DNA from: CAZLAK01 sp964557545
GTDB lineage: Bacteria; Bacillota; Desulfotomaculia; Desulfotomaculales; Pelotomaculaceae
Assembly (NCBI GenBank): GCA_964557545.1
Contig: CAZLAK010000012.1
Coordinates: 1-53,402 of the forward strand
Direction of reading: 5' to 3'
Length of the DNA stretch: 53,402 nucleotides
The notes below the pieces were generated by a model. That model ran no database searches and was not told the DNA's origin. It saw only the letters and a list, made by a program, of their open reading frames with translations. Below are positions 41,549-51,341 of the stretch, piece by piece. The translations under genes and the position numbers were made by a program. How positions within the stretch are numbered: position 1 is the first letter of the stretch; every line of letters begins with the position of its first letter.

Positions 41549-44500
41549 TCCCGCTCACCCTCTCTTCTGGCGGCCGCCATCTTCAAAACTTCTTCCTTGG
41601 CAAGCTTTGGCAAAACCCGCTGGTCCTTTCCCTGCAAGAGCGGGTCAAACTGGCAAACCGGCCGGTAACTGCAGCGCTGGCAGGCCGTAAAACTCCCCCA
41701 CTGGCAGGGGGAGATGTCTGTTGCGCCGCCCAAAATCTTATCTCCCGCTATAGCCATCTTTTCTCTGGTATATTCCAGCAGTTGTTGAAAGACTTCAAGG
41801 TTTACAGCCGACGCCCCCAAAACCCTGCCGCTGGCGTCAAGACCGGCCGGGATAAGAACAGAATACTTTTTTATGCAGCTGTCCATCGTCTTCACCGCTT
41901 CCGGCTCGGCCAGAACAATGCCCGAAGTGCGCAGCTCTTTTAAGATCTCCTCCTCCACTACACCGGGGTGGATACCCGCACCTGCGCCGGCAGCAACCAG
42001 CGGGTCTCTCAGCGGAAAGTAAAGGACGGCGGCCGGCGTGAGTTTGAGAGGGGTGCCGGGATCAGGCGGGCTTTGCGGGTTTTTACACTCCCCCGCACAA
42101 CCCACCAGCGTGCCCGCGTACTCCAGGGCAACCGCCATGTAGGCCAGAAGCTGCAATTTCAGGCCGTACCAGACCTCTCTCAAATCTAAGGAAGGGCGGC
42201 CCGATTTAAAGTCTATAACCCTAAGATAATAACCATTAGCACCCCGGGCTGCTTCTAACCGGTCAATCCTGCCGCGCAAGTGCATCTGTTCACCGTCCCC
42301 GAGCTTAAAAACAAGCGGGGGGAAGCTTTTCGTCCGGCTACCCGTCCTATCTTCCCCGAAGGCAATCTCAAAGCCGATCGGTTTAAAAGCCCCCCGCCGG
42401 GCGTGCTCGGCCAAGATCTGCGCCGCCCGCACCACCACGGATTTGAGTCTTTCGGCTATATGCTGCCGCCTGGCGCCGGCCAGCAAAAACTCGTTTTTCA
42501 GGCGAGGGAGGAGGTCTTCTGCTGCCTTGGCGGCTATCTCTTGCACTTCTTCCGGCGAAATTTCCCCCAAGTCTTTGCCGGCTTCCACGAGCCGTTCGCC
42601 AAAGAGCTTTAGGGCGGCGTGGAAAAACTCCCCGCAAGCCAGCGGGTCTAGGCGGAAAACTTCCCTGTCCTTTAAGCGCAGGCCGCGGGATATAAAAAAG
42701 GAAAACGGACAGGCCCAGAACTTCTCCAAGGAAGATACACCGGTACAAAAGGGGCTGCCGTAGAGGGAACGCGCTGTGTCTTTTGACAACTGCTTTGCCC
42801 TGTTGGTGAAAAATACGGCAGACACTACTTTCTCAAGACGGTCACGGTAACCGCTTTGGGCAAACCAGGAATAGACGTCGCGCCAGACACCCTCCAGCTC
42901 CCGGCCCTGCCTGGTTTTTTGCATCTGGACGGCCAGGCAGGAGAGGGTGGGTGCGGGCATACTGACGAACTCCAGCGCCTCCTGTCCCTCAAAGGGCGGT
43001 TCGGCCGGCCAAAATTTTTCACATATTCCAGGCAAGAGCTTTTTGAGGCGCGCCACCACTGGTGAGGGGGGTAGAGCCTCTCCGGTACTACCTGCCAGCG
43101 GCCAGCTGATAAAAAGGCGCTCTTTCGACCTGGTGAGGGCGGTATAAACTGCCAACTGCTCCAAAAACGGCCCGCTTGCCGGGGAAAGCTCCAGCCCGGC
43201 AGTGTGCAGCGCCTCCCTGTCGGTGTACCCGAAGAGACCCCCGCTGTCCCCGCGCGACGGCAGCTCGCCGTCTACAGCGCCGAGCACGAACGCCGCCCTT
43301 ACCTCCGGAGCGCGGGAGCGGTCGAGCGAGCAGACCATCACCTGGTCAAGTCCGGGGGGAATAAGCCCAAGCCGCATGCCCTCAAAACCGGCTTCCAGGA
43401 CGTCAGCAAAATCCGCGGCGTTAAGCGCCTCGCCGCCCATTGTTTCCACCACTTGGTCGAGGAGGGAGCAAAAGAGCCCCCACACCTGGGAATGCTCACC
43501 GGCCTCAGTACTTTTTCCCGCCCGTTCCGCCTCAGAACACCAATCTCCGATCTTTTGGGGCACGTCAAGCCTTTCTAAAAAGTCCCACAGGGCGCCGGCC
43601 ATTTCCCGCACACAGGCGGCCGACTTAAGCCTCTGGTCCAAAACTGCAAGCTCCTCCACCCCACGCTTTCGCAACTCGTTGATGCGGGAAGTGTCTGTTT
43701 CCTCCCGGGCAGAAGAGCTTTCGCCTTCATCCTCTTCGGTCAGGAGGGCGCGCCTAAAGCGCCAGGGCAAACTTTCGTACCACTGCTCGCCGCAGATTCC
43801 GTGCGCTTTGGCGTAATTTTCCAGTACATCTGCCTCCTCACGGGCAAGGGGTGAAAACTCGGACTTCAAAAAGCGGGTGACCGAGTCAAGCGACCATTTT
43901 TCGGCCACCACCCCCAAGGCAGACCTCACCAGCTCAACCAGCGGGTGGTGCAAGACCGGCTTTTTCAAGTCAATGAACACCGGAATGCCGTAAGCGGCAA
44001 AAACCCTCTCAACGATTTCAGCGTAAGGGCCTATGTCCCGAAGGAAAACGGCTATCTCCCGCCAGCGATAATTCTGCTCCCGGCACAGCGACACGATGGC
44101 GCGCGCCGCGCCCTCCACCTCGGCTTCCCGGCTGGCCGCTGCGGCCAGAACCACATCAGCGGACGGCCCGCAGTAAGGCGGGGCCTGGGAGTTAAAGAAG
44201 TTGCTCTCCAGGTAAGCCAAGGTCCCGCTGACAAAGCGCGGCGGCGGATCCGTAAGGAGCAGGGGCTCTTCCAGCCGCACACCCTCCTGCAAGGCCATCT
44301 CTGTTAGGCGACGGCGCATTTGCAGGGAGGAAAAGAAAGGATTGTCCTCGTCCAAAGCTTTACGGTCACAGCACGCGTGCGGGTCGGCGCAGACGGTCAC
44401 GCTCACCCGGCGGGCAGAGCGCAAGAGAGCCTTTAGGACGCGGTACTCCTGGCGCGTAAAACCCGTAAAACCGTCGATCCAGACACTGGCGCCTAAAACC

Positions 44501-45099
44501 AGGCGCGAGCCGGGCAGGCGCTGCGCCAAGAGGTCTGTGTAGTCGTCCGGGTCCAAAAAACGCTCCCGCAAATGCTCCAAAAAGGCGGCGTAAACTAGGC
44601 GCAAGTCGTGCAGCCTGTCTGCCAGCGGCCCGCCCTGGGGGAGAGCTCTTAGTCTATTTTCGGCAGCGGCCAAATCACCAGGCGTAAGGCAACAGGTTTT
44701 AAGCTCGCTCACGGCCGCGGCCAGCACCCCGGCAAAGCCGGCGCGTGTGCAGGAAGGGGCAAAGGCTTTGAGTTCCTGCCGGTGCACCTGCAGAAGCCGG
44801 CGCAAGAGCATCTGGCGGCCCAGTTCCCCTAAATGGGTGCGGGCCAGCCCCCCTTCCTCCTGAAGGATCCTAAAAGCCAGACGCTTAAAGCTCAACACCT
44901 GGGCCCGCATAAAACCTTTTAGCCCCGGCAGCGAAGCCAGAGCCCGCTCAGCCTGAAAAGTGGCCTGCTCGGGCACAAGCCAGATGAGCGGCGCACCAAA
45001 AGGGCGCTCTTTTAATTCCCGGCCGATCTCCAAAAGACAGGCCCGTGTTTTACCGGCACCGGCTCTGCCAATAATAAAGCGGAGCGACATTCTGCTCAC
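41545..45099 (-). CDS. addB: AddB, nuclease subunit of AddAB
   Basis: 1184 residues. Walker A GRAGAGKT at the N-terminus, the nuclease domain with LRGRIDRLEAARGANGYYLRVIDFKSG, and an iron-sulfur set: Cys in KFWACPFSFF plus CxxCxxxxxC (CQRCSYRPVCQF) near the end. Translationally coupled to addA and to the phosphoesterase gene. Start GTG 45099 or ATG 45090. Confidence 0.95.
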   Translation of the reverse strand: MSRMSLRFIIGRAGAGKTRACLLEIGRELKERPFGAPLIWLVPEQATFQAERALASLPGLKGFMRAQVLSFKRLAFRILQEEGGLARTHLGELGRQMLLRRLLQVHRQELKAFAPSCTRAGFAGVLAAAVSELKTCCLTPGDLAAAENRLRALPQGGPLADRLHDLRLVYAAFLEHLRERFLDPDDYTDLLAQRLPGSRLVLGASVWIDGFTGFTRQEYRVLKALLRSARRVSVTVCADPHACCDRKALDEDNPFFSSLQMRRRLTEMALQEGVRLEEPLLLTDPPPRFVSGTLAYLESNFFNSQAPPYCGPSADVVLAAAASREAEVEGAARAIVSLCREQNYRWREIAVFLRDIGPYAEIVERVFAAYGIPVFIDLKKPVLHHPLVELVRSALGVVAEKWSLDSVTRFLKSEFSPLAREEADVLENYAKAHGICGEQWYESLPWRFRRALLTEEDEGESSSAREETDTSRINELRKRGVEELAVLDQRLKSAACVREMAGALWDFLERLDVPQKIGDWCSEAERAGKSTEAGEHSQVWGLFCSLLDQVVETMGGEALNAADFADVLEAGFEGMRLGLIPPGLDQVMVCSLDRSRAPEVRAAFVLGAVDGELPSRGDSGGLFGYTDREALHTAGLELSPASGPFLEQLAVYTALTRSKERLFISWPLAGSTGEALPPSPVVARLKKLLPGICEKFWPAEPPFEGQEALEFVSMPAPTLSCLAVQMQKTRQGRELEGVWRDVYSWFAQSGYRDRLEKVVSAVFFTNRAKQLSKDTARSLYGSPFCTGVSSLEKFWACPFSFFISRGLRLKDREVFRLDPLACGEFFHAALKLFGERLVEAGKDLGEISPEEVQEIAAKAAEDLLPRLKNEFLLAGARRQHIAERLKSVVVRAAQILAEHARRGAFKPIGFEIAFGEDRTGSRTKSFPPLVFKLGDGEQMHLRGRIDRLEAARGANGYYLRVIDFKSGRPSLDLREVWYGLKLQLLAYMAVALEYAGTLVGCAGECKNPQSPPDPGTPLKLTPAAVLYFPLRDPLVAAGAGAGIHPGVVEEEILKELRTSGIVLAEPEAVKTMDSCIKKYSVLIPAGLDASGRVLGASAVNLEVFQQLLEYTREKMAIAGDKILGGATDISPCQWGSFTACQRCSYRPVCQFDPLLQGKDQRVLPKLAKEEVLKMAAARREGERE

Positions 45100-45908
45100 C
45101 TGTGCATTAATTCTTCTCGCACGCCCTCTGCCCGGCCAAAACTCATCACTTCATTGCCGGGCCTTATATGCTTTAAGGGTATAAAGTAAAATGAACAGCT
45201 GCGGGTAAAGTCGAGCAGGAGAATCTGGGGTATTCTGACTAGTTCTTTTTTCAAACCGGTTACCCGCACTAGGGCACCCGGATTCAAAAAAAACTTACCT
45301 CCGGCCTCTGTCCGGTAGCCCAGGTGGGCATGGGCGCCGAGCGTAATGTCCGCCTCTGTGGCAGATATCTCAGAAATGAGCGTACAGGGCACCTGGTCGG
45401 AGAAAGGGCTGGGCAGGAGCATGCCGTGAACGACGTGAACAGCCAGATCGCATTTTTCTTTAGTGACGGTGTAACAACTTTTATCACGGCAGCGGTCCAT
45501 GCCGCCAAAGAAATGCTGGCCGCTTAACTGGACTACCAGGCCGCCGCTTTCTAAGTACACTTTCTCCCCCGGGTTTAAAAGCCGCACCATGCCTTTTTGG
45601 GCCATCCACCCCAGGACCGTGTCGGCAAGGCTTTTTATGTCCTGTTCAAAGAGGTCGTGGTTGCCTGCCACACAGTATAAGGGCAGCCCTAATGCCCTTA
45701 AAAAACGGCAAAACACTTCTTCTGCTTCCCGTTCGGGCACTGGCTTTTCAAAGACATCCCCGCCGTGGATAACTGCCGCGACCCGCAGACGGTGACACAG
45801 GCTTACCACCTCAGAAAGCTTAATGTCTACCGCCGCCAGAAAATCGTCGCGGCGGGTGGCCGGCCTGCCGGCCTGGATGTGAGTATCAGTCAGGTAGACA
45901 AGGCGCAC
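45096..45908 (-). CDS. SbcD-like metallophosphoesterase
   Basis: 270 residues, calcineurin-type fold: LTDTHIQ, VIHGGDVFEKP, VAGNHDLFE, HVVHGML and LGAHAHLG give the full metal-ligand set. Coupled to addB (4-base overlap), suggesting a DNA repair nuclease; shorter than typical SbcD and without an SbcC partner here. Confidence 0.85.
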   Translation of the reverse strand: MRLVYLTDTHIQAGRPATRRDDFLAAVDIKLSEVVSLCHRLRVAAVIHGGDVFEKPVPEREAEEVFCRFLRALGLPLYCVAGNHDLFEQDIKSLADTVLGWMAQKGMVRLLNPGEKVYLESGGLVVQLSGQHFFGGMDRCRDKSCYTVTKEKCDLAVHVVHGMLLPSPFSDQVPCTLISEISATEADITLGAHAHLGYRTEAGGKFFLNPGALVRVTGLKKELVRIPQILLLDFTRSCSFYFIPLKHIRPGNEVMSFGRAEGVREELMHR

Positions 45909-46021
45909 AAAACCACTCCTCCCGCCTGCACCGGCATAATTTCAAGCCCCAGCCGTTAAAAAACACCGCCGGCCACAAACCCATGTAATTGCCTTTGTTT
46001 CCAGATATAAATCTCCAAGCT

Positions 46022-46432
46022 TTACGCCCGAAGGGGCTGGTTAGCCCTCTCACCGGCCTTTTTAAGAAAGCCCTCCAGCTTGACGATGTACCGTTCGTGA
46101 ATACCCCTGCCGACCGGCCCCGCACCGTCGCTGGCTTCTACTTCAAAGACGAGACGCCGGCCGTCAACCTCAACCAGCTTAGATCTGGCGACGACCTCCA
46201 TGCCTATGGGAGTAGCGGCCAGGTGCTGCACGTCTACCTTAGTGCCGACAGTAGTATACCCTTCTTCCAAAAGGGGATCCACCGAGGAGAGGGCTGCATT
46301 TTCCATCAGCCCAATCATGGCCGGTGTGCCGAAAACATTGACCGAACCGCTGCCAAAGGCAATAGCAGTATTGGCCTCACTGACAACGGCCCTTGCCTCA
46401 CCCGTTATGCCGGCTTTAATTTTCTCAAACAA
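46022..46432 (-). CDS. Hotdog thioesterase, FlK-like
   Basis: 136 residues. VFGTPAMIGLMENAALSSVDPLL, GTKVDVQHLAATPIGM and GRGIHERYIV match fluoroacetyl-CoA thioesterase-like proteins: Thr/Glu/His positions are visible. The true substrate in anaerobes is unknown. GGAGGCGG precedes the ATG. Confidence 0.85.
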   Translation of the reverse strand: MFEKIKAGITGEARAVVSEANTAIAFGSGSVNVFGTPAMIGLMENAALSSVDPLLEEGYTTVGTKVDVQHLAATPIGMEVVARSKLVEVDGRRLVFEVEASDGAGPVGRGIHERYIVKLEGFLKKAGERANQPLRA

Positions 46433-46794
46433 AATACACCGCCTCCTAGATATATTTTTTTCCTTAAAAAAATAAATTCCTTAAAAAATAATTCCTTGCC
46501 GCCCGTAAAATACCTGCCGGGCTGCCGGCAAAACCGCCAGCAAAAGAATAAAAAAACCAAAAAAAGGGCGGCAAAAAATGCTGTTGTAAAAAAACTTCAC
46601 ATTAGAGGAATTTTTCGATTATCATAAAAACCCCTGATAGACAAGGAGAGGGCGATTAACTCGCCCCCTCATGCCGAAAAACAGTATACCCATAGTACGA
46701 GAAGAGTAAAAGAATAATAAGTATTTTGCTATATATTTTAAAGCTATATTTTTCTATATTTTTATATCTGAACCTGGAACCAAGCTTTTTAACC
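46433..46794. other. 362-base non-coding region with a structured leader
   Basis: Minus strand, before the thioesterase gene: GCCGCCC and GGGCGGC (46498-46504, 46566-46572) can close a stem around an inner hairpin (CTGCCGG/CCGCCAG, 46522-46540). A 10-base stem with one mismatch at 46646-46670 (loop TTAAC) may end the SLH gene transcript. Near the gene, a short unit like TTAAGGAATTATTTTTT repeats two to three times (46450-46497). 46680-46790 is AT-rich. No gene seen. Confidence 0.45.
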
Positions 46795-47865
46795 TTAATC
46801 TGTGCCGCCTAAATACCAGCCCCACGATCTGCCTTCCCCCTCGCCTTCAGTGCGCCGGAATTCTTTGGCCCTGATGAGGACGGCCTGGCCGTCTTGCTGG
46901 ACAAATACTACGGCCCGGCAGCCAGGAGAAAGTTCTTCTAAGGACACCCTCTTTCCGTTTAAGAATACAACTGCGTCGTCGTCCAAAGAAAGTCTGACTT
47001 CTTTAGTTTCTCCCGGCTGCAGTTCGCCAGTTAGCCAGGAAATGTTTCTCTGACCGTAGACTTTCAGAACTACGCTGGGATTTTCACCAGTAATTACCTC
47101 TTGAATCACCCCAAAAACCGGTTGGAAATTTAGGGTTTTGGTAGCCATGTGTATAACTCTGGAAAGCAGGGCCGCTATTTCTCCTCTCTTGATGCCGTTG
47201 TAGGGCCGGAATGTGCCGTCAGGGTAACCGGTGACAATACCCAGCCGGCGGGCCGCTTCGATGAGAGGTGCTGCCTGTTTGGGTATATCTTTTAAGTCGG
47301 TAAAATACGAATCCAAAGCCGTATCTTCCGCCGGCTTAAGCCCCAGAGCCCGAGCCAGCCAGGCAGCTACTTCCCAGCGGCCGGCCGGAACCCCGGCGTC
47401 AAAGCCATTCAGCTCACTTTCTGACAGTATACCCATGTCCAAGGCAAGCGCTATATAGGGCACAGCCCAAAACGGTATTTTAGCACCTAAAGAAGGCGGT
47501 ATTTTTTCTGCCATTTCCGCTGCTGCACTGTCGTCAGCCGCACCCAGCAGGCGGACGATCATAGCAATGGCCTCGGCCCTCGTTACGGCATTTTCCGGCC
47601 GGAAGGTGCCGTCCTCATAACCGTTGATAACTCCTTCTAAGGTTAAGGGCATAACGTACTCATCGGACCAGTGGCCCGGCATGTCCTTAAAAAACCTTTT
47701 TTGTAACTTTATTTCATTTTTGGTTTGTTCTTTTATTTCATTTCTTAGCTGATGTTTTAAATTCTGCCTGTCAGCCGGCGGCTGCGCCAGGGCACCCGTC
47801 ACCCAAAAACCGAGAACAAACAGACCAGCCAACAGCACAGTCACCGTTTTACGCCAAAATTTCAT
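46795..47865 (-). CDS. SLH-domain cell-surface protein
   Basis: 356 residues. Signal peptide (WRKTVTVLLAGLFVLGFWVTGALA), a charged linker, then three S-layer homology repeats (GHWSDEYVMPLTLEGVINGY; PFWAVPYIALALDMGILS; KQAAPLIEAARRLGIVTGYP, each with a TFRP- or similar motif) and a C-terminal domain of about 110 residues. Binds cell wall polymers. AAGGAGG before the ATG. It lies next to sigI-rsgI. Confidence 0.92.
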   Translation of the reverse strand: MKFWRKTVTVLLAGLFVLGFWVTGALAQPPADRQNLKHQLRNEIKEQTKNEIKLQKRFFKDMPGHWSDEYVMPLTLEGVINGYEDGTFRPENAVTRAEAIAMIVRLLGAADDSAAAEMAEKIPPSLGAKIPFWAVPYIALALDMGILSESELNGFDAGVPAGRWEVAAWLARALGLKPAEDTALDSYFTDLKDIPKQAAPLIEAARRLGIVTGYPDGTFRPYNGIKRGEIAALLSRVIHMATKTLNFQPVFGVIQEVITGENPSVVLKVYGQRNISWLTGELQPGETKEVRLSLDDDAVVFLNGKRVSLEELSPGCRAVVFVQQDGQAVLIRAKEFRRTEGEGEGRSWGWYLGGTD

Positions 47866-47944
47866 TTTACCAACCTCCTTAAAAATTTTTTTAATTCATT
47901 CCATTTACTTAAGCATGTTAATTCATGGTTAATTATGGTGTTAA

Positions 47945-48982
47945 TTAATGAGGGTTTTTGTGGCCGGACACTTCTTTTTTCCCGGCCCCATTGCCGCTTG
48001 GATTCTGGCCGCCTAAATCCGGTTTTCCTTTTGCACGGCCGGCGTCACCGTCGGTTCGCTTTTGGCCGGGCTCCCCAACGTCACTTTCTCTTTTGCCGGC
48101 ACCTTCAACGGAGCTATTTTCCATTCTGTCGCCCGGCGATACCTCCTCCTGACGGCCGCCGTCACCCCGGCCGGGCCCATCTCCCGCCAAGCCGTTGTCC
48201 TGATTGCTTCCTGCCCTGCCTTTGCCAGTGTCCATAAGTTCCTTAAGAGACATTTTCTGTTTTTTTACTATACTCGCCAGGCTGGAGGAAGAAACCTCAG
48301 TTGGATCTAAACTGACGCCTTTTCGGAAAGCCGCCTGAATGAGGAGGTACCTGCCCGTGGAAAGCCCTGCTTTAACCGCTTCCCGGCGCACTCCGGGCTT
48401 AACCTCTTGGACAATTACCTCTGCGCTCACACCCATAGAGGTGGCCGCCGACTCTAAGGCCCTGGCAGCCTCTTGCGGTTCAAAAGCCAGTGCCCTGCCT
48501 TCTTTGACAGTTATAGTGGCCAGGATAAAACCTTCTTCCCCGCTGTTAAAGTAATTCAACGAAGCTGTTTTTGTAACAATGAGCCCGGCCGCTTCGGTGA
48601 GAGGCCGCCCTTTTAGGTTCATACCCATCAAAAGTTTTTTTCCGTCTGCATTAAGGCCGCGGGCAGCGAGCACCCGGCTGTCTTGGGCCAGGGCCAGCTC
48701 AATGCTGGGGTTAATGTCCACAGTGAAGTAGGCGGCAGTCGAAGTCAGAACATACAGCCACTGCCCGGCAAGCAGGAAAACGCACAGGGCAGCTGCTGCC
48801 GCCAGCGGCCGCAAATACCGGAGAAATTTCCCTACAACGCGCTTTTCCTCCCACGAAACCTCACACCCCGTCACAGCGCCTCCAGGGGGGAGGGGAACCT
48901 CTTTAAACTGGCCGTCAGGCGTGAACACAAGACACGTTTTTTTATTTTTATCTGCTTTCAAAACTAAACCGCGTTCTTTCAC
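47945..48982 (-). CDS. rsgI: RsgI-family membrane anti-sigma factor
   Basis: 345 residues. N-terminal RsgI anti-sigma domain (about 1-50), one membrane helix (LAAAAALCVFLLAGQWLYVL), the conserved FTVDINPSIELALA domain outside, and a low-complexity Gly/Glu/Lys/Asp-rich tail of about 90 residues in place of a carbohydrate-binding module. Holds SigI inactive. GTG start with GGGGGG before it; 15 bases after sigI. Confidence 0.92.
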   Translation of the reverse strand: MKERGLVLKADKNKKTCLVFTPDGQFKEVPLPPGGAVTGCEVSWEEKRVVGKFLRYLRPLAAAAALCVFLLAGQWLYVLTSTAAYFTVDINPSIELALAQDSRVLAARGLNADGKKLLMGMNLKGRPLTEAAGLIVTKTASLNYFNSGEEGFILATITVKEGRALAFEPQEAARALESAATSMGVSAEVIVQEVKPGVRREAVKAGLSTGRYLLIQAAFRKGVSLDPTEVSSSSLASIVKKQKMSLKELMDTGKGRAGSNQDNGLAGDGPGRGDGGRQEEVSPGDRMENSSVEGAGKRESDVGEPGQKRTDGDAGRAKGKPDLGGQNPSGNGAGKKEVSGHKNPH

Positions 48983-48997
48983 TCATGACCCCCCTTC

Positions 48998-49723
48998 CTA
49001 AAAGGCGCGTTCACTTAGAAACGGGCGGAGGTAAGAGTACAAGCAGGGAAAATCCTCCCGTCCGGCAATTAACAGGGACAGGGCAATGACATACTTGCGG
49101 CCCCTTTCCAAAGCCTTTCTTCCCGCGCCGGACTTCTCCTCCAAAACGGCCAGCGGCAGCCGCCCGCCTTCTTTTACAGTCTGCAGCAGCTCTTTATTGC
49201 TGGCGAGGAAAAAAGCCGCCCGCGCCAATTGATGCCTGATTTTCGGCCTCTTGGGAGAACACCTTGCCAAGTCTTCAAACGTAATGCCGAAATTGCCCAG
49301 TAATTGGCTAAACTCCCTTATTTCTTCGGCCCTCTCCCGGGCAGAAATTTCTTCTTGCATCACACGGACAGAAGAAGAAAGCTCCCAGCCGTCCCCGCTC
49401 TCCGAGAGGTCTGGCAAGGGCAAAACTTTCCCGTCCTTTTTTTGCCGGCGGAAGTAGTCGGAAAGCCTGCTGCCGATGACCTTTCTGGCAAAAGCTTCAA
49501 AGGGAACCCCGGATTCACGCCGGTAACGGTCAACGGCTTCGTTGAAAGCTATGAAGGCAACGGCCAGTTCGTCATCGCGCCCCCACTCTAAAGACCTCCC
49601 GCAGAAGCGGCAGGCAACCCGGTGCACAAACTGTTTGTTTTCCTCCAGAAATTCCTCCCTGGCCTGCCGGTCACCCCCTTTTATCCTGTCAATTCCGTCT
49701 TTTGTGTTCTGCCCGGGCAACAT
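48998..49723 (-). CDS. sigI: RNA polymerase sigma-I factor
   Basis: 241 residues from ATG 49723, with AAAGGAG seven bases upstream; a longer frame to 49795 has none. Region 2 (FVHRVACRFCGRSLEWGRDDELAVAFIAFNEAVDRY) and the SigI-type C-terminal helix-turn-helix are visible. SigI acts in heat stress or surface-polymer sensing, controlled by RsgI. Confidence 0.92.
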   Translation of the reverse strand: MLPGQNTKDGIDRIKGGDRQAREEFLEENKQFVHRVACRFCGRSLEWGRDDELAVAFIAFNEAVDRYRRESGVPFEAFARKVIGSRLSDYFRRQKKDGKVLPLPDLSESGDGWELSSSVRVMQEEISARERAEEIREFSQLLGNFGITFEDLARCSPKRPKIRHQLARAAFFLASNKELLQTVKEGGRLPLAVLEEKSGAGRKALERGRKYVIALSLLIAGREDFPCLYSYLRPFLSERAF

Positions 49724-49881
49724 TCCTTCACTCCTTTTGGGACCCCGTAATTTAATACGCAAATGCGGGCAAAAAATCGGGGGTAATAGACTCACTTTAA
49801 ACTTAATACGTCAAAAAGGAATTTACAATCAAGAAAAATTTTTTAAGAATATATCACTGGCAGGCCAACCAAACTAAAGAT

Positions 49882-50808
49882 ATGACTTGCGGTAACACCG
49901 TCATCGCCCTCCACGGCGGGCTCGACACGAGCCGCAGTGAAAAGCACCTGTCTGTAATGCAAAAGGCAGTCCTGGACGGTTCCCGGCTCATCAAAGAAGG
50001 CAGGGTGGCAGCCCTGGAGGCCGTTTTAAACATCCTGGAAGATAATTCCCTCTTCAACTGCGGGTACGGTTCTGTACTCAACACCGACGGCGAGGCAGAA
50101 ATGGACGCCGCTGTGGTGGACGGGGCAAGCGGCCGCTTTGCCGCCGTAGCCGCCCTCAAGCTGGTGCGCCGCCCTATTTCCGTGGCCCGCCTCCTCTTAG
50201 AAAAAACCCACCACGTGCTTTTAGCTGGGGAAGGCGCGCTCAGGTTTGCCCTAAGACACGGCTTTCCTTTGGAAAACTGCATATCCCCCGAACAGCTCGC
50301 CGCCTGGCAAAGAGCCCGCCAAAGCCTTTCGGCGGGGTGTGCACCTGCCCAAAACCCTTTCACCGGTCTTTTAGAAAACGGTGGCGATACGGTCGGCTGC
50401 GTAGTGTGCGACGGCTGCGGCCTGGCAGCGGCGTCATCTACCGGCGGCTGCTCTTCTAAGCTGCCCGGCCGCGTCGGTGACACCCCTTTCCTGGGGGGAG
50501 GCATTTTTGCCTCCCCCAAAAGCGCGGTCGTCTGCACGGGAGTGGGAGAGGCCTTTGTAGAAACCCTCACTGCCCGTTATGTAGATGAGAAAATCGCTGC
50601 CGGATTACACCCGCAAGAAGCAGTGGAAGCTGCTTTAATGCGGCTGTGGAATTTAAAAAGGGCACAGGGCGGCATACTGGCCTTAGACGCCAGCGGGAGG
50701 GTGGGCGCGGCCTTTAATGCCGGCCGCTTCCCCGTGGTAATAGCCATAAACGGAAAGATAATCAGCGGATTTGAGCCGGCTGACCTAAAAGGCAAGTTAA
50801 CTCCTTAA
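49882..50808 (+). CDS. Isoaspartyl peptidase/L-asparaginase (Ntn hydrolase)
   Basis: 308 residues. FNCGYGSVLNTDGEAEMDA and the self-cleavage site GGDTVGCV, where Thr (about residue 173) becomes the nucleophile, then GRVGDTPFLGGG. Hydrolyses isoaspartyl or asparagine-type amides. Ribosome binding site weak. Divergent from sigI. Confidence 0.9.
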   Translation: MTCGNTVIALHGGLDTSRSEKHLSVMQKAVLDGSRLIKEGRVAALEAVLNILEDNSLFNCGYGSVLNTDGEAEMDAAVVDGASGRFAAVAALKLVRRPISVARLLLEKTHHVLLAGEGALRFALRHGFPLENCISPEQLAAWQRARQSLSAGCAPAQNPFTGLLENGGDTVGCVVCDGCGLAAASSTGGCSSKLPGRVGDTPFLGGGIFASPKSAVVCTGVGEAFVETLTARYVDEKIAAGLHPQEAVEAALMRLWNLKRAQGGILALDASGRVGAAFNAGRFPVVIAINGKIISGFEPADLKGKLTP

Positions 50809-50894
50809 ATGTCACCAATGCCCAGATAGAAATAGAATATAAAATGTTTTAATAAATACAGGTCAGTAAACTAACTAAAAAAGGAGAGAGCGTA

Positions 50895-51263
50895 ATGGGA
50901 TACCGCTTAACCCGCTTTGTTATTAACGCTGCTCAAGATTTTAACAGTGCCCAGCAGCTGGATGAGGATTTCTTTCTGGTGCCGGATGAGCGCAAGGTTG
51001 TGCACGGCACTGTGCGCTTCCCCGACGGCACACCTGCCCCTTGTGCAGTGGTGAAATTTTTCAAGGTGGTTTCCGGCGACCCCGCTACCACCTGCGATTT
51101 AGAACCCATCGGCCATGCCATCACCGACGACTGCGGGCAGTTTTTGCTCGGCCCGCTCGATCCCGAAGCTGTAATTGTGATCAAGATCTTCTACCTGGAA
51201 AACAACACGGTCTACGGCACTGCCACACCTTACGTTGGCACCTGCGCCCCCATCGACCCTTAA
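50895..51263 (+). CDS. Conserved hypothetical with carboxypeptidase-regulatory-like fold
   Basis: 122 residues. VHGTVRFPDGTPAPCAVVKFFKV and AITDDCGQFLLGPLDPE resemble beta-sandwich 'carboxypeptidase regulatory-like' domains; proteins of this kind are seen in spore-forming Clostridia. No signal peptide. AAAGGAGAG before the ATG. Role unknown. Confidence 0.65.
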   Translation: MGYRLTRFVINAAQDFNSAQQLDEDFFLVPDERKVVHGTVRFPDGTPAPCAVVKFFKVVSGDPATTCDLEPIGHAITDDCGQFLLGPLDPEAVIVIKIFYLENNTVYGTATPYVGTCAPIDP

Positions 51264-51284
51264 AAACACGCGCAGTGTCAAGAA

Positions 51285-51311
51285 GGCACGGGCATAAAAC
51301 ATGCCCGTGCC
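51285..51311 (+). terminator. Hairpin terminator
   Basis: Perfect 11-base stem GGCACGGGCAT/ATGCCCGTGCC with loop AAAAC, followed by TAATTTT on the plus strand. Ends the transcript of the hypothetical gene at 50895. Confidence 0.75.
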
Positions 51312-51341
51312 TAATTTTAAGATGGGAGGGAAAAACCCACC

